NCBI RefSeq assembly: GCF_037948395.1
Contig: NZ_CP149940.1
Location: 372,001-436,000, forward strand
DNA: 64,000 nucleotides
From: Serratia nevei
GTDB taxonomy: Bacteria; Pseudomonadota; Gammaproteobacteria; Enterobacterales; Enterobacteriaceae
Direction: 5' to 3'
The notes beneath the pieces are model-generated. The model had not been told where the DNA came from and ran no database searches. It worked only from the letters and a program-made list of their open reading frames with translations. Every line of letters starts with the position of its first letter. The first letter of the stretch is position 1. The position numbers and the translations under genes are program-made. Positions 53,131-63,500 of the stretch are shown one piece after another.

Positions 53131-53194
53131 GTTCGCGCGGCTAATGAGAGGCTTTATCTCCCGTCTGAGATAAGGATTGTCATTAGTCGCGAGG
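53131..53194 (+). promoter_or_regulatory. RNase III-processed pnp leader hairpin
   Basis: A long stem pairs 53131-53160 with 53167-53194 around the loop CCGTCT. GAGATAA and CATTAG/CTAATG helices are clear, with a few internal mismatches. In E. coli the equivalent hairpin is cut by RNase III, after which PNPase represses its own mRNA. The small RNA SraG is also encoded between rpsO and pnp in E. coli; I cannot confirm it here. Confidence 0.75.
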
Positions 53195-53273
53195 ATGTAG
53201 TGAGAAGGCAAATCGAGTCACAGGCGTGTCGAGTCGTCAATGCGATTGCGCGCCGCTAATCAAGGATATAATT

Positions 53274-55391
53274 TTGCTGACACCGATCATTCGCAAATTC
53301 CAGTATGGCCAGCATACCGTCACCATCGAAACCGGTATGATGGCTCGTCAGGCCACTGCCGCCGTTATGGTGAGCATGGATGACACCGCCGTCTTCGTTA
53401 CCGTCGTTGGCCAGAAAAAAGCCAAACCGGGCCAGAGCTTCTTCCCGCTGACCGTTAACTACCAAGAGCGTACCTACGCCGCCGGCCGTATCCCGGGCAG
53501 CTTCTTCCGTCGCGAAGGCCGTCCGAGCGAAGGCGAGACGCTGACTTCCCGTCTGATTGACCGTCCGATCCGCCCACTGTTCCCGGACAGCTTCCTGAAC
53601 GAAGTTCAGGTGATCGCGACCGTGGTTTCCGTTAACCCGCAGGTGAACCCGGACATCGTTGCGATGATCGGTGCTTCCGCGGCCCTGAGCCTGTCCGGTA
53701 TTCCGTTCAACGGCCCAATCGGTGCAGCGCGCGTGGGTTACATCAACGACCAGTACGTACTGAACCCAACGACTGACGAACTGAAAGAAAGCCGTCTGGA
53801 TCTGGTGGTTGCCGGTACTGCGGGTGCGGTGCTGATGGTTGAATCCGAAGCGGACGTGCTGAGCGAAGACCAGATGCTGGGCGCCGTGGTGTTCGGCCAC
53901 GACCAGCAGCAAGTGGTTATCGAAAACATCAACGCGTTGGTTGCCGAAGCCGGCAAGCCGAAGTGGGATTGGCAGGCGCCTGCGGTCAACGAAGCGCTGC
54001 ACGCGCGCGTGGCTGAACTGGCCGAAGCTCGCCTGGGCGACGCTTACCACATCACCGAAAAACAAGAGCGCTACGCTCAGGTTGACGCGATCAAAGACAG
54101 CGTCGTTGAAACCCTGCTGGCGCAGGACGAGACTCTGGATGCCTCTGAAATTCAAGACATCCTGGGCAACGTCGAGAAAAACGTGGTGCGCAGCCGCGTA
54201 CTGCGTGGCGAGCCGCGTATCGACGGCCGTGAAAAAGACATGATCCGTGGCCTGGACGTGCGTACCGGCGTACTGCCGCGCACCCACGGTTCCGCGCTGT
54301 TCACCCGTGGTGAAACTCAGGCGCTGGTTACCGCGACCCTGGGCACCGCGCGCGACGCACAGAACCTGGACGAGCTGATGGGCGAAAAGACCGACAGCTT
54401 CCTGTTCCACTACAACTTCCCTCCGTACTCCGTGGGCGAAACCGGCATGGTCGGTTCACCTAAGCGTCGTGAAATCGGTCACGGTCGCCTGGCGAAACGC
54501 GGCGTATTGGCTATGATGCCTAAACCGGAAGATTTCCCGTACACCGTTCGCGTGGTGTCTGAAATCACCGAATCCAACGGTTCTTCTTCCATGGCTTCCG
54601 TGTGCGGTGCGTCTCTGGCGCTGATGGACGCTGGCGTGCCAATCAAGGCTGCCGTTGCGGGTATCGCGATGGGCCTGGTGAAAGAAGCCGATAACTTTGT
54701 GGTTCTGTCCGACATTCTGGGTGACGAAGATCACCTCGGCGACATGGACTTCAAAGTGGCCGGTAGCCGCGACGGTATCACCGCGCTGCAGATGGACATC
54801 AAAATCGAAGGCATCACCCGCGAAATCATGCAGGTGGCTCTGAACCAGGCCAAGGGCGCGCGTCTGCACATCCTGGGCGTGATGGAACAGGCTATCAGCA
54901 CCCCGCGCGGCGATATCTCCGAATTCGCACCGCGTATTCATACTATCCGCATCAACCCGGATAAAATCAAAGACGTGATCGGTAAGGGCGGTTCCGTTAT
55001 CCGCGCACTGACCGAAGAGACTGGCACTACCATCGAAATCGAAGATGATGGTACAGTTAAAATCGCTGCGACCGACGGTGAGAAGGCGAAATTCGCTATC
55101 CGTCGTATCGAAGAGATCACGGCAGAGATCGAAGTGGGCCGTATCTATCAGGGTAAAGTGACCCGTATCGTTGATTTCGGCGCGTTCGTCGCCATCGGCG
55201 GTGGTAAAGAAGGTCTGGTACACATTTCTCAGATCGCCGACAAGCGCGTCGAGAAAGTGACCGACTATCTGCAGATGGGTCAGGAAGTACCGGTTAAGGT
55301 GCTGGAAGTTGACCGTCAGGGCCGCGTGCGTCTGAGCATCAAAGAAGCGATGGCGCCGGAAGCGGGTTCACCTGCGCCTGAAGCAGAATAA
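53274..55391 (+). CDS. pnp: Polyribonucleotide nucleotidyltransferase (PNPase)
   Basis: 705 residues from a TTG start (AAGGATATAAT upstream), as in E. coli. Two RNase PH domains with the linking helical domain, then KH (about 553-612, [12 protein letters not shown]) and S1 (about 622-690, [18 protein letters not shown]). Phosphorolytic 3'-5' exonuclease and degradosome partner; needed for cold growth. An upstream in-frame ATG-like start at 53226 has no family support. Confidence 0.98.
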   Translation: MLTPIIRKFQYGQHTVTIETGMMARQATAAVMVSMDDTAVFVTVVGQKKAKPGQSFFPLTVNYQERTYAAGRIPGSFFRREGRPSEGETLTSRLIDRPIRPLFPDSFLNEVQVIATVVSVNPQVNPDIVAMIGASAALSLSGIPFNGPIGAARVGYINDQYVLNPTTDELKESRLDLVVAGTAGAVLMVESEADVLSEDQMLGAVVFGHDQQQVVIENINALVAEAGKPKWDWQAPAVNEALHARVAELAEARLGDAYHITEKQERYAQVDAIKDSVVETLLAQDETLDASEIQDILGNVEKNVVRSRVLRGEPRIDGREKDMIRGLDVRTGVLPRTHGSALFTRGETQALVTATLGTARDAQNLDELMGEKTDSFLFHYNFPPYSVGETGMVGSPKRREIGHGRLAKRGVLAMMPKPEDFPYTVRVVSEITESNGSSSMASVCGASLALMDAGVPIKAAVAGIAMGLVKEADNFVVLSDILGDEDHLGDMDFKVAGSRDGITALQMDIKIEGITREIMQVALNQAKGARLHILGVMEQAISTPRGDISEFAPRIHTIRINPDKIKDVIGKGGSVIRALTEETGTTIEIEDDGTVKIAATDGEKAKFAIRRIEEITAEIEVGRIYQGKVTRIVDFGAFVAIGGGKEGLVHISQIADKRVEKVTDYLQMGQEVPVKVLEVDRQGRVRLSIKEAMAPEAGSPAPEAE

Positions 55392-55519
55392 CTGTATAGA
55401 TAGTTTTACAGCTCCCCGCCATGGGGTTGGGAGCTGTTCGTATCGCGCGGGTAGGATGCCCGCGTATTAGCAAACGGAGGACAGGACGTTCATCCAATGT
55501 TTGTCTTCGGGAGTGGGAA

Positions 55520-56404
55520 ATGAAGCCTTTCTTGCGCTGGTGTTACGTTGCGACAGCACTCATGCTGGCAGGATGCAGCAACCATGATTGGCGTAAAGAC
55601 GAAGTTTTGGCAATCCCGTTGCAGCCAACGTTGCAGCAGGAAGTGATCCTGGCGCGCATGGAACAAATTCTTGCCAGCCGGGCACTGACGGACGACGAAC
55701 GCGCACAGCTTTTATATGAGCGCGGTGTGCTGTATGATAGCCTCGGGTTACGTGCATTAGCGCGCAATGATTTCTCGCAGGCGCTGGCGATACGTCCCGA
55801 CATGCCGGAAGTTTTCAACTACCTGGGCATTTACTTAACGCAGGCAGGCAATTTTGATGCTGCCTATGAAGCGTTTGATTCTGTACTAGAGCTTGATCCA
55901 ACTTACAATTACGCGCGTTTAAACCGGGGCATCGCACTGTATTATGGCGGCCGCTTCCCGTTGGCGCAGGATGATCTGCAGGCGTTTTATCAAGACGACC
56001 CAAACGATCCCTTCCGTTCGTTATGGCTGTATCTGGTGGAGCGAGAAATCGATCCCAAGAAGGCCGAGGTAGCGCTTCAGCAGCGCTATGACAAAGCGGA
56101 CAGAGGGCAATGGGGATGGAATATTGTCGAATTCTACCTGGGCAAGATCAGCGAAAAAACGCTGATGGAACGCCTCAAGGCAGATGCAACGGATAACACT
56201 TCGCTCGCTGAGCATCTCAGTGAAACTGACTTCTATTTGGGTAAACACTACCTGAGTCTGGGGGACAAGGACACCGCTTCGGCGCTGTTCAAACTGACGG
56301 TGTCTAACAACGTTCACAACTTCGTTGAGCACCGCTATGCATTGTTGGAATTGGCGCTTTTGGGCCAAGAGCAAGACGACCTATCGGAATCGGACCAGCA
56401 ATAG
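55520..56404 (+). CDS. nlpI: Outer-membrane lipoprotein NlpI
   Basis: 294 residues, the exact E. coli length. Lipobox LAGC with Cys19, then TPR repeats (about 62-200, including [16 protein letters not shown]). Adaptor that presents peptidoglycan endopeptidases (MepS) to the Prc protease and scaffolds murein enzymes. Start chosen at MKPFLRW to give the signal peptide. Lies between pnp and deaD as in E. coli. Confidence 0.96.
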   Translation: MKPFLRWCYVATALMLAGCSNHDWRKDEVLAIPLQPTLQQEVILARMEQILASRALTDDERAQLLYERGVLYDSLGLRALARNDFSQALAIRPDMPEVFNYLGIYLTQAGNFDAAYEAFDSVLELDPTYNYARLNRGIALYYGGRFPLAQDDLQAFYQDDPNDPFRSLWLYLVEREIDPKKAEVALQQRYDKADRGQWGWNIVEFYLGKISEKTLMERLKADATDNTSLAEHLSETDFYLGKHYLSLGDKDTASALFKLTVSNNVHNFVEHRYALLELALLGQEQDDLSESDQQ

Positions 56405-56453
56405 CTGACGAACACCTATCAGCCTGATGGACATTGGTTTTTAACCAAAGTTA

Positions 56454-56479
56454 TCGCCTTCACGGGCGAGGGCTTTTTT
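56454..56479 (+). terminator. Weak intrinsic terminator after nlpI
   Basis: Short stem TCGCC / GGCGA with loop TTCACG, then GGGCTTTTTTG. T-tract good, stem weak. Confidence 0.5.
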
Positions 56480-56590
56480 GTTCGTTTTATAATCTAATTT
56501 GAGCCGGTTCACACTTTTCAATGAAAATGACTGAAAATTTTCTCGACGAGTTATGTAGACTGGCTGCCATTATTAATGAGGCACGTGTAC

Positions 56591-58513
56591 ATGACGACTG
56601 AGTTTGAAACCTCTTTTGCTGATCTGGGGCTGTCTGCTCCAATCATTTCCGCCCTGAACGATCTGGGCTATGAAAAACCATCTCCGATCCAGGCTGAGTG
56701 TATTCCTCACCTGTTGAACGGCCGCGACGTGCTGGGCATGGCACAGACCGGTAGTGGTAAAACTGCAGCGTTCTCGCTGCCGCTGCTGCACAACCTGCAG
56801 GCAGACCTGAAAGCACCTCAGATCCTGGTGCTGGCACCGACCCGCGAACTGGCGGTTCAGGTTGCCGAAGCGATGACCGATTTCTCCAAACACATGAACG
56901 GCGTCAACGTGGTAGCCCTGTACGGCGGCCAGCGTTACGACGTGCAGCTGCGCGCTCTGCGCCAGGGCCCGCAAATCGTTGTGGGTACCCCAGGCCGCCT
57001 GCTGGACCACCTGAAGCGCGGCACCCTGAACCTCTCTAACCTGAGCGGTCTGGTGCTGGATGAAGCCGACGAAATGCTGCGCATGGGCTTTATCGAAGAC
57101 GTAGAAACCATCATGGCTGAGATCCCGGCTGAACATCAGACCGCGCTGTTCTCCGCCACCATGCCGGAAGCGATCCGTCGCATCACCCGCCGCTTCATGA
57201 AAGAGCCGCAGGAAGTGCGCATCCAGTCCAGCGTGACCACCCGTCCGGACATCAGCCAGAGCTACTGGTCGGTCTACGGCATGCGTAAAAACGAAGCGCT
57301 GGTGCGTTTCCTGGAAGCTGAAGATTTTGACGCGGCGATCATCTTCGTCCGTACCAAGAACGCGACCCTGGAAGTGGCCGAAGCGCTGGAGCGCAGCGGT
57401 TACAGCAGCGCCGCGCTGAACGGCGACATGAACCAGGCGCTGCGTGAGCAGACCCTGGAGCGTCTGAAAGACGGTCGTCTGGATATCCTGATCGCGACCG
57501 ACGTTGCGGCACGTGGCCTGGACGTTGAGCGCATCAGCCTGGTTGTCAACTATGACATCCCGATGGACTCCGAGTCTTACGTTCACCGTATCGGCCGTAC
57601 CGGTCGTGCGGGCCGCGCCGGCCGCGCGCTGCTGTTCGTGGAAAACCGCGAACGCCGCCTGCTGCGCAACATTGAACGCACCATGAAGCTGACCATCCCG
57701 GAAGTGGAACTGCCGAACGCAGAACTGCTGGGTGAGCGTCGTCTGGCCAAGTTCGCCGCAAAAGTTCAGCAGCAGCTGGAAAGCAGCGATCTGGATCTGT
57801 ACCGCGCACTGCTGACCAAACTGCAGCCGGAAGAAGAGCTGGATATGGAAACCCTGGCCGCAGCGCTGCTGAAAATGGCACAGGGCGAACGTCCGCTGAT
57901 CCTGCCACCGGATCCGGTCTTCAAGCCGCGTCAGCGCCGCGAGTTCAACGACCGTGACGATCGTCGCGGTGACCGTCGCGACAGCCGCGATAGCCGTGAC
58001 GGCGACCGTCCGCGTCGCGAACGTCGTGACGTTGGCGAAATGCAGCTGTACCGCATCGAAGTGGGCCGTGACGATGGCGTAGAAGTCCGTCACATCGTTG
58101 GCGCTATCGCTAACGAAGGCGACATCAGCAGCCGTTACATCGGTAACATCAAGCTGTTTGCTTCCCACTCCACCATCGAGCTGCCAAAAGGCATGCCGGG
58201 CGAGATCCTGAATCACTTCACTCGCACCCGCATTCTGAACAAGCCGATGAACATGCAGCTGCTGGGCGATGCACAGCCGTTCGAACGTCGCGAGCGTCGT
58301 GACGGTGGCAACGGTGGCGAGCGTCGTGGTAACGGTCGTCCGTTCAACGGCGAACGTCGCGAAGGCGGCCCACGTCGTTCCTTCGGCGAACGTCGTGAAG
58401 GCGGCAACGGCGGCGAGCGTCGTGGCGGTAACTACAACCGTGACGGCAAACCGGCGCCACGCCGTGATGACGGCGCACCGGCAGCACCACGTCGTCGTTT
58501 CGGCGACGCGTAA
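56591..58513 (+). CDS. deaD: Cold-shock DEAD-box RNA helicase DeaD (CsdA)
   Basis: 640 residues (E. coli 629). Walker A AQTGSGKT (51-58), DEAD box in [17 protein letters not shown] motif, and [15 protein letters not shown]; then a dimerisation region, an RNA-binding domain (about 485-560) and an Arg/Gly-rich tail with ERREGG repeats. Unwinds RNA in ribosome assembly and cold mRNA decay. GAGG lies 8 bases before the ATG at 56591. Confidence 0.98.
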   Translation: MTTEFETSFADLGLSAPIISALNDLGYEKPSPIQAECIPHLLNGRDVLGMAQTGSGKTAAFSLPLLHNLQADLKAPQILVLAPTRELAVQVAEAMTDFSKHMNGVNVVALYGGQRYDVQLRALRQGPQIVVGTPGRLLDHLKRGTLNLSNLSGLVLDEADEMLRMGFIEDVETIMAEIPAEHQTALFSATMPEAIRRITRRFMKEPQEVRIQSSVTTRPDISQSYWSVYGMRKNEALVRFLEAEDFDAAIIFVRTKNATLEVAEALERSGYSSAALNGDMNQALREQTLERLKDGRLDILIATDVAARGLDVERISLVVNYDIPMDSESYVHRIGRTGRAGRAGRALLFVENRERRLLRNIERTMKLTIPEVELPNAELLGERRLAKFAAKVQQQLESSDLDLYRALLTKLQPEEELDMETLAAALLKMAQGERPLILPPDPVFKPRQRREFNDRDDRRGDRRDSRDSRDGDRPRRERRDVGEMQLYRIEVGRDDGVEVRHIVGAIANEGDISSRYIGNIKLFASHSTIELPKGMPGEILNHFTRTRILNKPMNMQLLGDAQPFERRERRDGGNGGERRGNGRPFNGERREGGPRRSFGERREGGNGGERRGGNYNRDGKPAPRRDDGAPAAPRRRFGDA

Positions 58514-58520
58514 TCGCTGA

Positions 58521-58574
58521 TTCACCGTTCGCGGTGAAGCGCTCTGAAAAACCAGCCTGCGGGCTGGTTTTTTT
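58521..58574 (+). terminator. Tandem hairpins and terminator after deaD
   Basis: First, TTCACCG-TTCG-CGGTGAA (58521-58538). Second, AAACCAGCC-TGCG-GGCTGGTTT (58549-58570) followed by TTTT, a classic intrinsic terminator. Confidence 0.88.
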
Positions 58575-58659
58575 ATGCCTGAAAGTTGCCGTCAAACGTC
58601 CCTGAATGGCGTATCATTCATAAGGTTTTTTCTTACGGATGATATGCACGGGAGATGCC

Positions 58660-59874
58660 ATGAGTTGGCAGCAGTTCAAATCTCAATACCTGGTGCGCTT
58701 TTGGGCGCCGCTGCCGGCGGTGGTCGCCGCCGGGATCCTTTCTACCTACTACTTCGGCATGACCGGCACCTTCTGGGCGGTGACCGGCGAGTTCACCCGC
58801 TGGGGCGGCCATGTGCTGCAGTGGTTCGGCCTGCACCCCGAGCAGTGGGGCTATTTCAAGGTTATCGGCCTGCAGGGCACGCCGCTGGAGCGCATCGACG
58901 GGCGCATGATCATCGGTATGTTCGCCGGCTGCATCGCCGCCGCGCTGTGGGCCAACAACATCAAGCTGCGCCAGCCGCAGCACCGCATTCGCATCGTGCA
59001 GGCGCTGCTGGGCGGCATTATCGCCGGCTTCGGCGCGCGCCTGGCGATGGGTTGCAACCTGGCGGCGTTCTTCACCGGCATTCCGCAGTTCTCGCTGCAC
59101 GCCTGGTTCTTCGCGCTGGCGACCGCCGCGGGTTCGTACTTCGGTGCCAAATTCACGCTGCTGCCGATGTTCCGCATCCCGGTCAAATTGCAAAAGGTGA
59201 AGGCCGCCGCGCCGCTGACGCAGAAACCTGAGCAGGCGCGCCGCCGCTTCCGGTTGGGCATGGCGGTCTTCGGCCTGGCGGTGGCCTGGTCGCTGTGGAC
59301 GCTGTTCGATGCGCCGAAACTCGGCATCGCCATGCTGTTCGGCATCGGCTTCGGTCTGCTGATCGAACGCGCGCAGATCTGCTTCACCTCGGCGTTCCGC
59401 GATCTGTGGATCACCGGCCGCACCCACATGGCGAAAGCCATCATCATCGGCATGGCGGTGAGCGCTATCGGCATCTTCAGCTACGTGCAGCTCGGCGTGG
59501 CGCCGAAAATCATGTGGGCCGGCCCGAATGCGGTGCTGGGCGGCTTGCTGTTCGGCTTCGGCATCGTGCTGGCCGGCGGTTGCGAGACCGGCTGGATGTA
59601 CCGCGCGGTGGAAGGGCAGGTGCACTACTGGTGGGTGGGGCTGGGCAACATCATCGGCGCCACGCTGCTGGCCTATTACTGGGACGATCTGGCGCCGGCG
59701 CTGGCGACCGACTACGACAAGATCAACTTGCTCGATACCTTCGGCCCGATCGGCGGCCTGCTGGTGACCTATCTGCTGCTGGCGCTGGCCTTCGCTGCCA
59801 TGCTGTGGTGGGAGAAACGCTTTTTCCGCGCCCGGCCTGAGGCGCAGGTGGTGAATTTGAGGAGCATGCCATGA
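58660..59874 (+). CDS. yedE: YedE/YeeE-family sulfur-compound transporter
   Basis: 404 residues, about ten hydrophobic helices in two YeeE/YedE repeats, each with a conserved Gly/Cys segment (RLAMGCNLAAFF and LAGGCETGWMYRA). Family members import thiosulfate (YeeE/TsuA); YedE is linked by genome context to selenium metabolism. GGGAG is 5 bases before the ATG at 58660. Its last 4 bases overlap yedF (ATGA), as in E. coli, though there the pair lies far from deaD. Confidence 0.92.
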   Translation: MSWQQFKSQYLVRFWAPLPAVVAAGILSTYYFGMTGTFWAVTGEFTRWGGHVLQWFGLHPEQWGYFKVIGLQGTPLERIDGRMIIGMFAGCIAAALWANNIKLRQPQHRIRIVQALLGGIIAGFGARLAMGCNLAAFFTGIPQFSLHAWFFALATAAGSYFGAKFTLLPMFRIPVKLQKVKAAAPLTQKPEQARRRFRLGMAVFGLAVAWSLWTLFDAPKLGIAMLFGIGFGLLIERAQICFTSAFRDLWITGRTHMAKAIIIGMAVSAIGIFSYVQLGVAPKIMWAGPNAVLGGLLFGFGIVLAGGCETGWMYRAVEGQVHYWWVGLGNIIGATLLAYYWDDLAPALATDYDKINLLDTFGPIGGLLVTYLLLALAFAAMLWWEKRFFRARPEAQVVNLRSMP

Positions 59875-60110
59875 AAGAGACGACGATAGTGCCGGACTAC
59901 CGGCTGGACATGCTGGGCGAGCCTTGCCCGTACCCGGCGGTGGCGACGCTGGAGGCGATGCCGCAGCTGAAGCCAGGGGAAATCCTGGAGGTGATCAGCG
60001 ATTGCCCGCAGTCGATCAACAACATTCCGCTCGACGCGCGCAACCACGGCTACAAGGTGCTGGATATCCAGCAGGACGGGCCGACCATCCGCTATTTGAT
60101 CCAGCGTTAA
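59871..60110 (+). CDS. yedF: TusA-family sulfur-carrier protein YedF
   Basis: 79 residues, nearly the same as E. coli YedF (77). SirA/TusA fold with the CPxP motif (GEPCPYPA), where the cysteine would carry persulfide or selenide, and DCPQSINNIPLDARNHGY. Predicted partner of YedE in sulfur or selenium handling. Translationally coupled to yedE. Confidence 0.93.
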   Translation: MKETTIVPDYRLDMLGEPCPYPAVATLEAMPQLKPGEILEVISDCPQSINNIPLDARNHGYKVLDIQQDGPTIRYLIQR

Positions 60111-60116
60111 CGCCGA

Positions 60117-60143
60117 GGCGGTGGGGCTCCCCACCGCCTTTTC
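60117..60143. terminator. Terminator yedF / yhbW
   Basis: Perfect 10-bp stem GGCGGTGGGG / CCCCACCGCC with CT in the loop, then TTTTCG, between two converging genes. Confidence 0.85.
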
Positions 60144-60148
60144 GCGTT

Positions 60149-61162
60149 TTATCCCTGCACGATGTCGCCTTGCACTCCGGCAACAATCTCGAACGAACGC
60201 AGCCGCGCCTGGTGATCGAAAATCTGGCCGTTGACCATGATCTCGTCGGCATCGGTTTCACGCAGCAGCGTTTGCAACCCGTGACGCACGGTTTTTTCAT
60301 CGCCGACGATCGACATCCGCAGCGCCTGCTCGACGCCGTATTGCTCACCGGCGGTCCACAGCGCGTGGATGTTATCCACCGGCGGTGGCAGCGGGCCGGG
60401 CGAACCGCGGCGCAGATTGATGAACTGCTGCTGCATCGAGCTGAACAGGAAGCGCGCATCGCTATCGCTCTCAGCGGCGATCACGTTGACGCACACCATG
60501 GCGTGCGGCTGCGCCAGCTGTTTGGACGGTTTGAAGTTCTCGCGGTACAGCTGCAGCGCCTGGAACAGCATATCCGGGGCGAAGTGCGAGGCGAAGGCGA
60601 ACGGCAGGCCGAGCTGCGCCGCCAGCTGCGCGCTATAGAGGCTGGAGCCGAGCAGCCAGAGCGGCACGTGCAGCCCCTGGCCAGGCACCGCCTGCACCGG
60701 CTGGCCGGGCTGCGCGTCGCAGAAGTAGTTTTGCAGCTCCTGCACGTCGCGCGGGAAGGTATCCACATCGCCGGACAGATGGCGACGCAACGCCATCATG
60801 GTGCGCTGATCGGTGCCGGGCGCGCGGCCCAGCCCCAGGTCAATGCGCCCTGGGTAAAGCGACTCCAGCGTGCCGAACTGTTCGGCGATCACCAGCGGCG
60901 CATGGTTCGGCAGCATCACGCCTCCGGAGCCGAGGCGAATGCTCTGGGTGCCGGCGGCCAGATAGCCCAGCAGCACCGAGGTGGCGGCGCTGCCGATGCC
61001 GGTCATGTTGTGGTGCTCGGCCAGCCAGTAGCGCCGGTAGCCCCAGCGTTCGGCGTGCTGTGCCAGATCCAGCGAACAGTGGAAAGCGTCGCGCGCTTTG
61101 GCCCCTTGCGGGATTGGCGATAAATCCAGTACCGACAGCGGTACGGCAGTGTTTTCAGTCAT
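60149..61162 (-). CDS. yhbW: Luciferase-like monooxygenase family protein YhbW
   Basis: 337 residues from [12 protein letters not shown] (E. coli YhbW 335). TIM-barrel flavin-dependent oxidoreductase family; conserved [25 protein letters not shown] and [13 protein letters not shown]. Probably FMN-dependent; substrate unknown. A start at 61174 is also open, but only 61162 has a GGA-containing upstream site. In E. coli it follows deaD-mtr; mtr is missing here. Confidence 0.92.
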   Translation of the reverse strand: MTENTAVPLSVLDLSPIPQGAKARDAFHCSLDLAQHAERWGYRRYWLAEHHNMTGIGSAATSVLLGYLAAGTQSIRLGSGGVMLPNHAPLVIAEQFGTLESLYPGRIDLGLGRAPGTDQRTMMALRRHLSGDVDTFPRDVQELQNYFCDAQPGQPVQAVPGQGLHVPLWLLGSSLYSAQLAAQLGLPFAFASHFAPDMLFQALQLYRENFKPSKQLAQPHAMVCVNVIAAESDSDARFLFSSMQQQFINLRRGSPGPLPPPVDNIHALWTAGEQYGVEQALRMSIVGDEKTVRHGLQTLLRETDADEIMVNGQIFDHQARLRSFEIVAGVQGDIVQG

Positions 61163-61234
61163 GACATCGTCCATCAGAGAGTGGATCGCTTAAAGGGCGA
61201 TTGCAGGAGTCTGCATACCAAAAAGCCGAAAATG

Positions 61235-61257
61235 ATGCTTTTTAGTGTTAAAAGCAT
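61235..61257. promoter_or_regulatory. Palindromic operator candidate, yhbW / export cassette
   Basis: ATGCTTTT (61235-61242) and AAAAGCAT (61250-61257) are perfect inverse copies with a 7-base spacer in the 230-base divergent AT-rich region. A nearby AAAAGC (61221) adds a partial third copy. Likely a dimeric regulator site. Confidence 0.5.
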
Positions 61258-61392
61258 AATCCAATTTATAGTTATAAAAGAGGAGATATGTGCTTGTGAT
61301 ATCCTCATGAGAGCAATGGTGTTTTTTGGAGCAATTTGAGATATGGAAATGATGATCCCCGCCCGCCGCTTACCGTTCCGGGAGCCGATATA

Positions 61393-62364
61393 ATGAAAAA
61401 AAAGACGCTGTTTACCCTGTTGCTGATGATGGTGGCGATCGCATTGGCGATCCTGTTCCGCGCGCATAATCAGGATCTGTTACTGCAGGGTGAAGTGGAC
61501 GCCCCCGAAGTGATCGTCGCTTCCAAAGCGAAAGGCCGGGTGGTTGAACGCCTGATCGAACGCGGCGACGACGTGAAAAGCGGCCAGCTGATTATTCAGC
61601 TCGACAGCCCCGAACTGATGGCGCAGCTGCGTTCCGCGCAGGCGACGCGCGACGAAGCCAAGGCGCAGCTCGATCAGTCGCTGCACGGCACCCGTGAAGA
61701 GAGCATCCGCAACCTGCGAGCCAACCTGGCGCAGGCCGAGGCGCAGTACCGCAACGCGCAAAACGACTACAACCGCAACCTGAGCGTGTCCGGCAAGGGT
61801 TATATCTCGAAGTCCGAGCTGGACGCTTCGCGCCGGTCGCGCGATACCGCCTTCCAGCAGGTGCAGGCGGCCAAGGCCAACCTGGACGAAGGTATCAACG
61901 GCGACCGCGTCGAGCTGCGGCAACAATACGCGGCGGCGCTGCGGGCGGCGGAAGAGAACCTGCTGCAGATCCAGGCGCAGAGCGACGATCTGCAGGTGAA
62001 AGCGCCGGTAGACGGCGAAGTGGGGCCGATCCCGGCCGAAGTGGGCGAATTGCTGAACGCCGGCAGCCCGCTGGTGACGCTGATCCGGGTGCCGGACGCC
62101 TACTTCGTGTTTAACCTGCGCGAAGACATCCTGGCCCACGTGCGCAAAGGCGACAAGGTCAAGCTGCGGGTGCCGGCGCTGAAGGACAAAATGATCGACA
62201 CCGAGGTGCGCTACATCGCGCCGCTGGGGGATTACGCCACCAAACGCGCCACCCGCGCCACCGGCGACTTCGACCTGAAAACCTTCGAAGTGCGCCTGTA
62301 TCCGTCACAGCCGGTGGACGGCCTGCGTCCGGGGATGAGCACCTTATGGCAATGGAAAGAGTAA
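61393..62364 (+). CDS. HlyD-family membrane fusion protein
   Basis: 323 residues: an N-terminal inner-membrane anchor (about 4-20, LFTLLLMMVAIALAILF), a barrel-sandwich half (VDAPEVIVASKAKGRVVERL), a coiled-coil hairpin (about 80-200), the second lipoyl half (VKAPVDGEVGPIPAEVGELL) and a beta-barrel domain. Periplasmic adaptor that joins an inner-membrane pump to an outer-membrane channel. GGGAG lies 8 bases before the ATG; an upstream frame start (61336) lacks a site. First gene of the export cassette. Confidence 0.9.
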   Translation: MKKKTLFTLLLMMVAIALAILFRAHNQDLLLQGEVDAPEVIVASKAKGRVVERLIERGDDVKSGQLIIQLDSPELMAQLRSAQATRDEAKAQLDQSLHGTREESIRNLRANLAQAEAQYRNAQNDYNRNLSVSGKGYISKSELDASRRSRDTAFQQVQAAKANLDEGINGDRVELRQQYAAALRAAEENLLQIQAQSDDLQVKAPVDGEVGPIPAEVGELLNAGSPLVTLIRVPDAYFVFNLREDILAHVRKGDKVKLRVPALKDKMIDTEVRYIAPLGDYATKRATRATGDFDLKTFEVRLYPSQPVDGLRPGMSTLWQWKE

Positions 62365-63500
62365 GGGCCGGCTGGCGCTGCTTCAGTCACGCGTTCGATA
62401 AAGAGTGCCGCGTCGCCTTTCGCAGCCCGGTGGTGCACTGGCTGAGCTGGATCTTTCCGCTGATCCTGTTTGGGCTGATCAGCAGCAACTTCTCCGAAGG
62501 CACGCTGCTCGATCTGCCGGTCTCGGTGGTGGACAGCGATCACAGCCCGCTGTCCAAGTCGCTGACGCGGCGGTTGGACGCCGGGTCACACGCCCACGTC
62601 GAGGCCTACGGCGGCGGGCTGCCGGAGTCGCTGAACCGCCTGCGCAGCGCGCAGGATTACGCGTTGCTGTACATCCCGCCGGACTTTGAGGCCAACGCGC
62701 TGTCGGGCAAGCAGCCGAGCGTGGTGATGTACTACAACGCGTTGTTCTACGGCGCCGGGCTGTACTCCACTCAGGACTTCGGCGGCCTGATGAACGAAAT
62801 CAACGCCAGCACCCGCAGCATCATCGCCACCGAGATGGGCAAATCGCTGCCGCCGCTGGCGGACGTGACGCTCTCTTACGGCAGCCTGTTCAACGCCAGC
62901 GGCAGCTATATCTATTATCAGCAGTTCGCCGCCACCATTCACCTGCTGCAGCTGTTCGTGGTGACCTGCATGATCTACGTGCTGGCGCGCAGCAAATCGC
63001 TGCTGCAGGCCAAGCCGTTCAGCCTGGCGCTGCTCGGCAAGCTGGCGCCTTACACGCTGTGTTTCACCACCCTGCTGATGGTGGAGATCGCGGCGCTGGT
63101 GGGCATCTTTGACGCCCGCGTCAGCGGCAACCCGCTGTTTATGCTGATGATCGGCCTGTTTTACGTGATGGCGGCGCAGAGCATCGGCCTGCTGCTGTAC
63201 ACCTTTACCGGCAGCACCATCACCGCCTACAGCCTGATCGGTATTTTGGTCAGTATCGCGATGACCTTCTCCGGCATGGCGGTGCCTGAGCTGTCGATGC
63301 CGCTGCCGGCGCGCATCATTTCCAACATCGAACCGCTGACCCACGCGCTGTACGCCATGTTCGACGTGTTCCTGCGGCAGGTGCACGCCAGCGCCATCTT
63401 CAGCGTGTGTGCGCTGCTGGCGGTCTACCCGCTGGTGGCCGCGCTGCTGGTGCGTAATCGCCTGCCGGCGCGGCTGGCAAAAGAGGGGAACGCCGGATGA
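62346..63500 (+). CDS. ABC-2-type export permease
   Basis: 384 residues: one N-terminal transmembrane helix (about 28-50), a large periplasmic domain (VSVVDSDHSPLSKSLTRRLDA...), then five helices from about 195 to 380, the ABC-2 permease layout. Its start lies inside the end of the HlyD gene (19-base overlap), so translation is coupled. YhhJ/YbhS-like by architecture; substrate unknown. Confidence 0.88.
   Translation: MAMERVRAGWRCFSHAFDKECRVAFRSPVVHWLSWIFPLILFGLISSNFSEGTLLDLPVSVVDSDHSPLSKSLTRRLDAGSHAHVEAYGGGLPESLNRLRSAQDYALLYIPPDFEANALSGKQPSVVMYYNALFYGAGLYSTQDFGGLMNEINASTRSIIATEMGKSLPPLADVTLSYGSLFNASGSYIYYQQFAATIHLLQLFVVTCMIYVLARSKSLLQAKPFSLALLGKLAPYTLCFTTLLMVEIAALVGIFDARVSGNPLFMLMIGLFYVMAAQSIGLLLYTFTGSTITAYSLIGILVSIAMTFSGMAVPELSMPLPARIISNIEPLTHALYAMFDVFLRQVHASAIFSVCALLAVYPLVAALLVRNRLPARLAKEGNAG

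Noticed and set aside
56573..58525. 650-codon minus-strand frame antisense to deaD
   Set aside because: Shadow of deaD; composition is Thr/Val/Ala-rich, typical of the complement of helicase codons.
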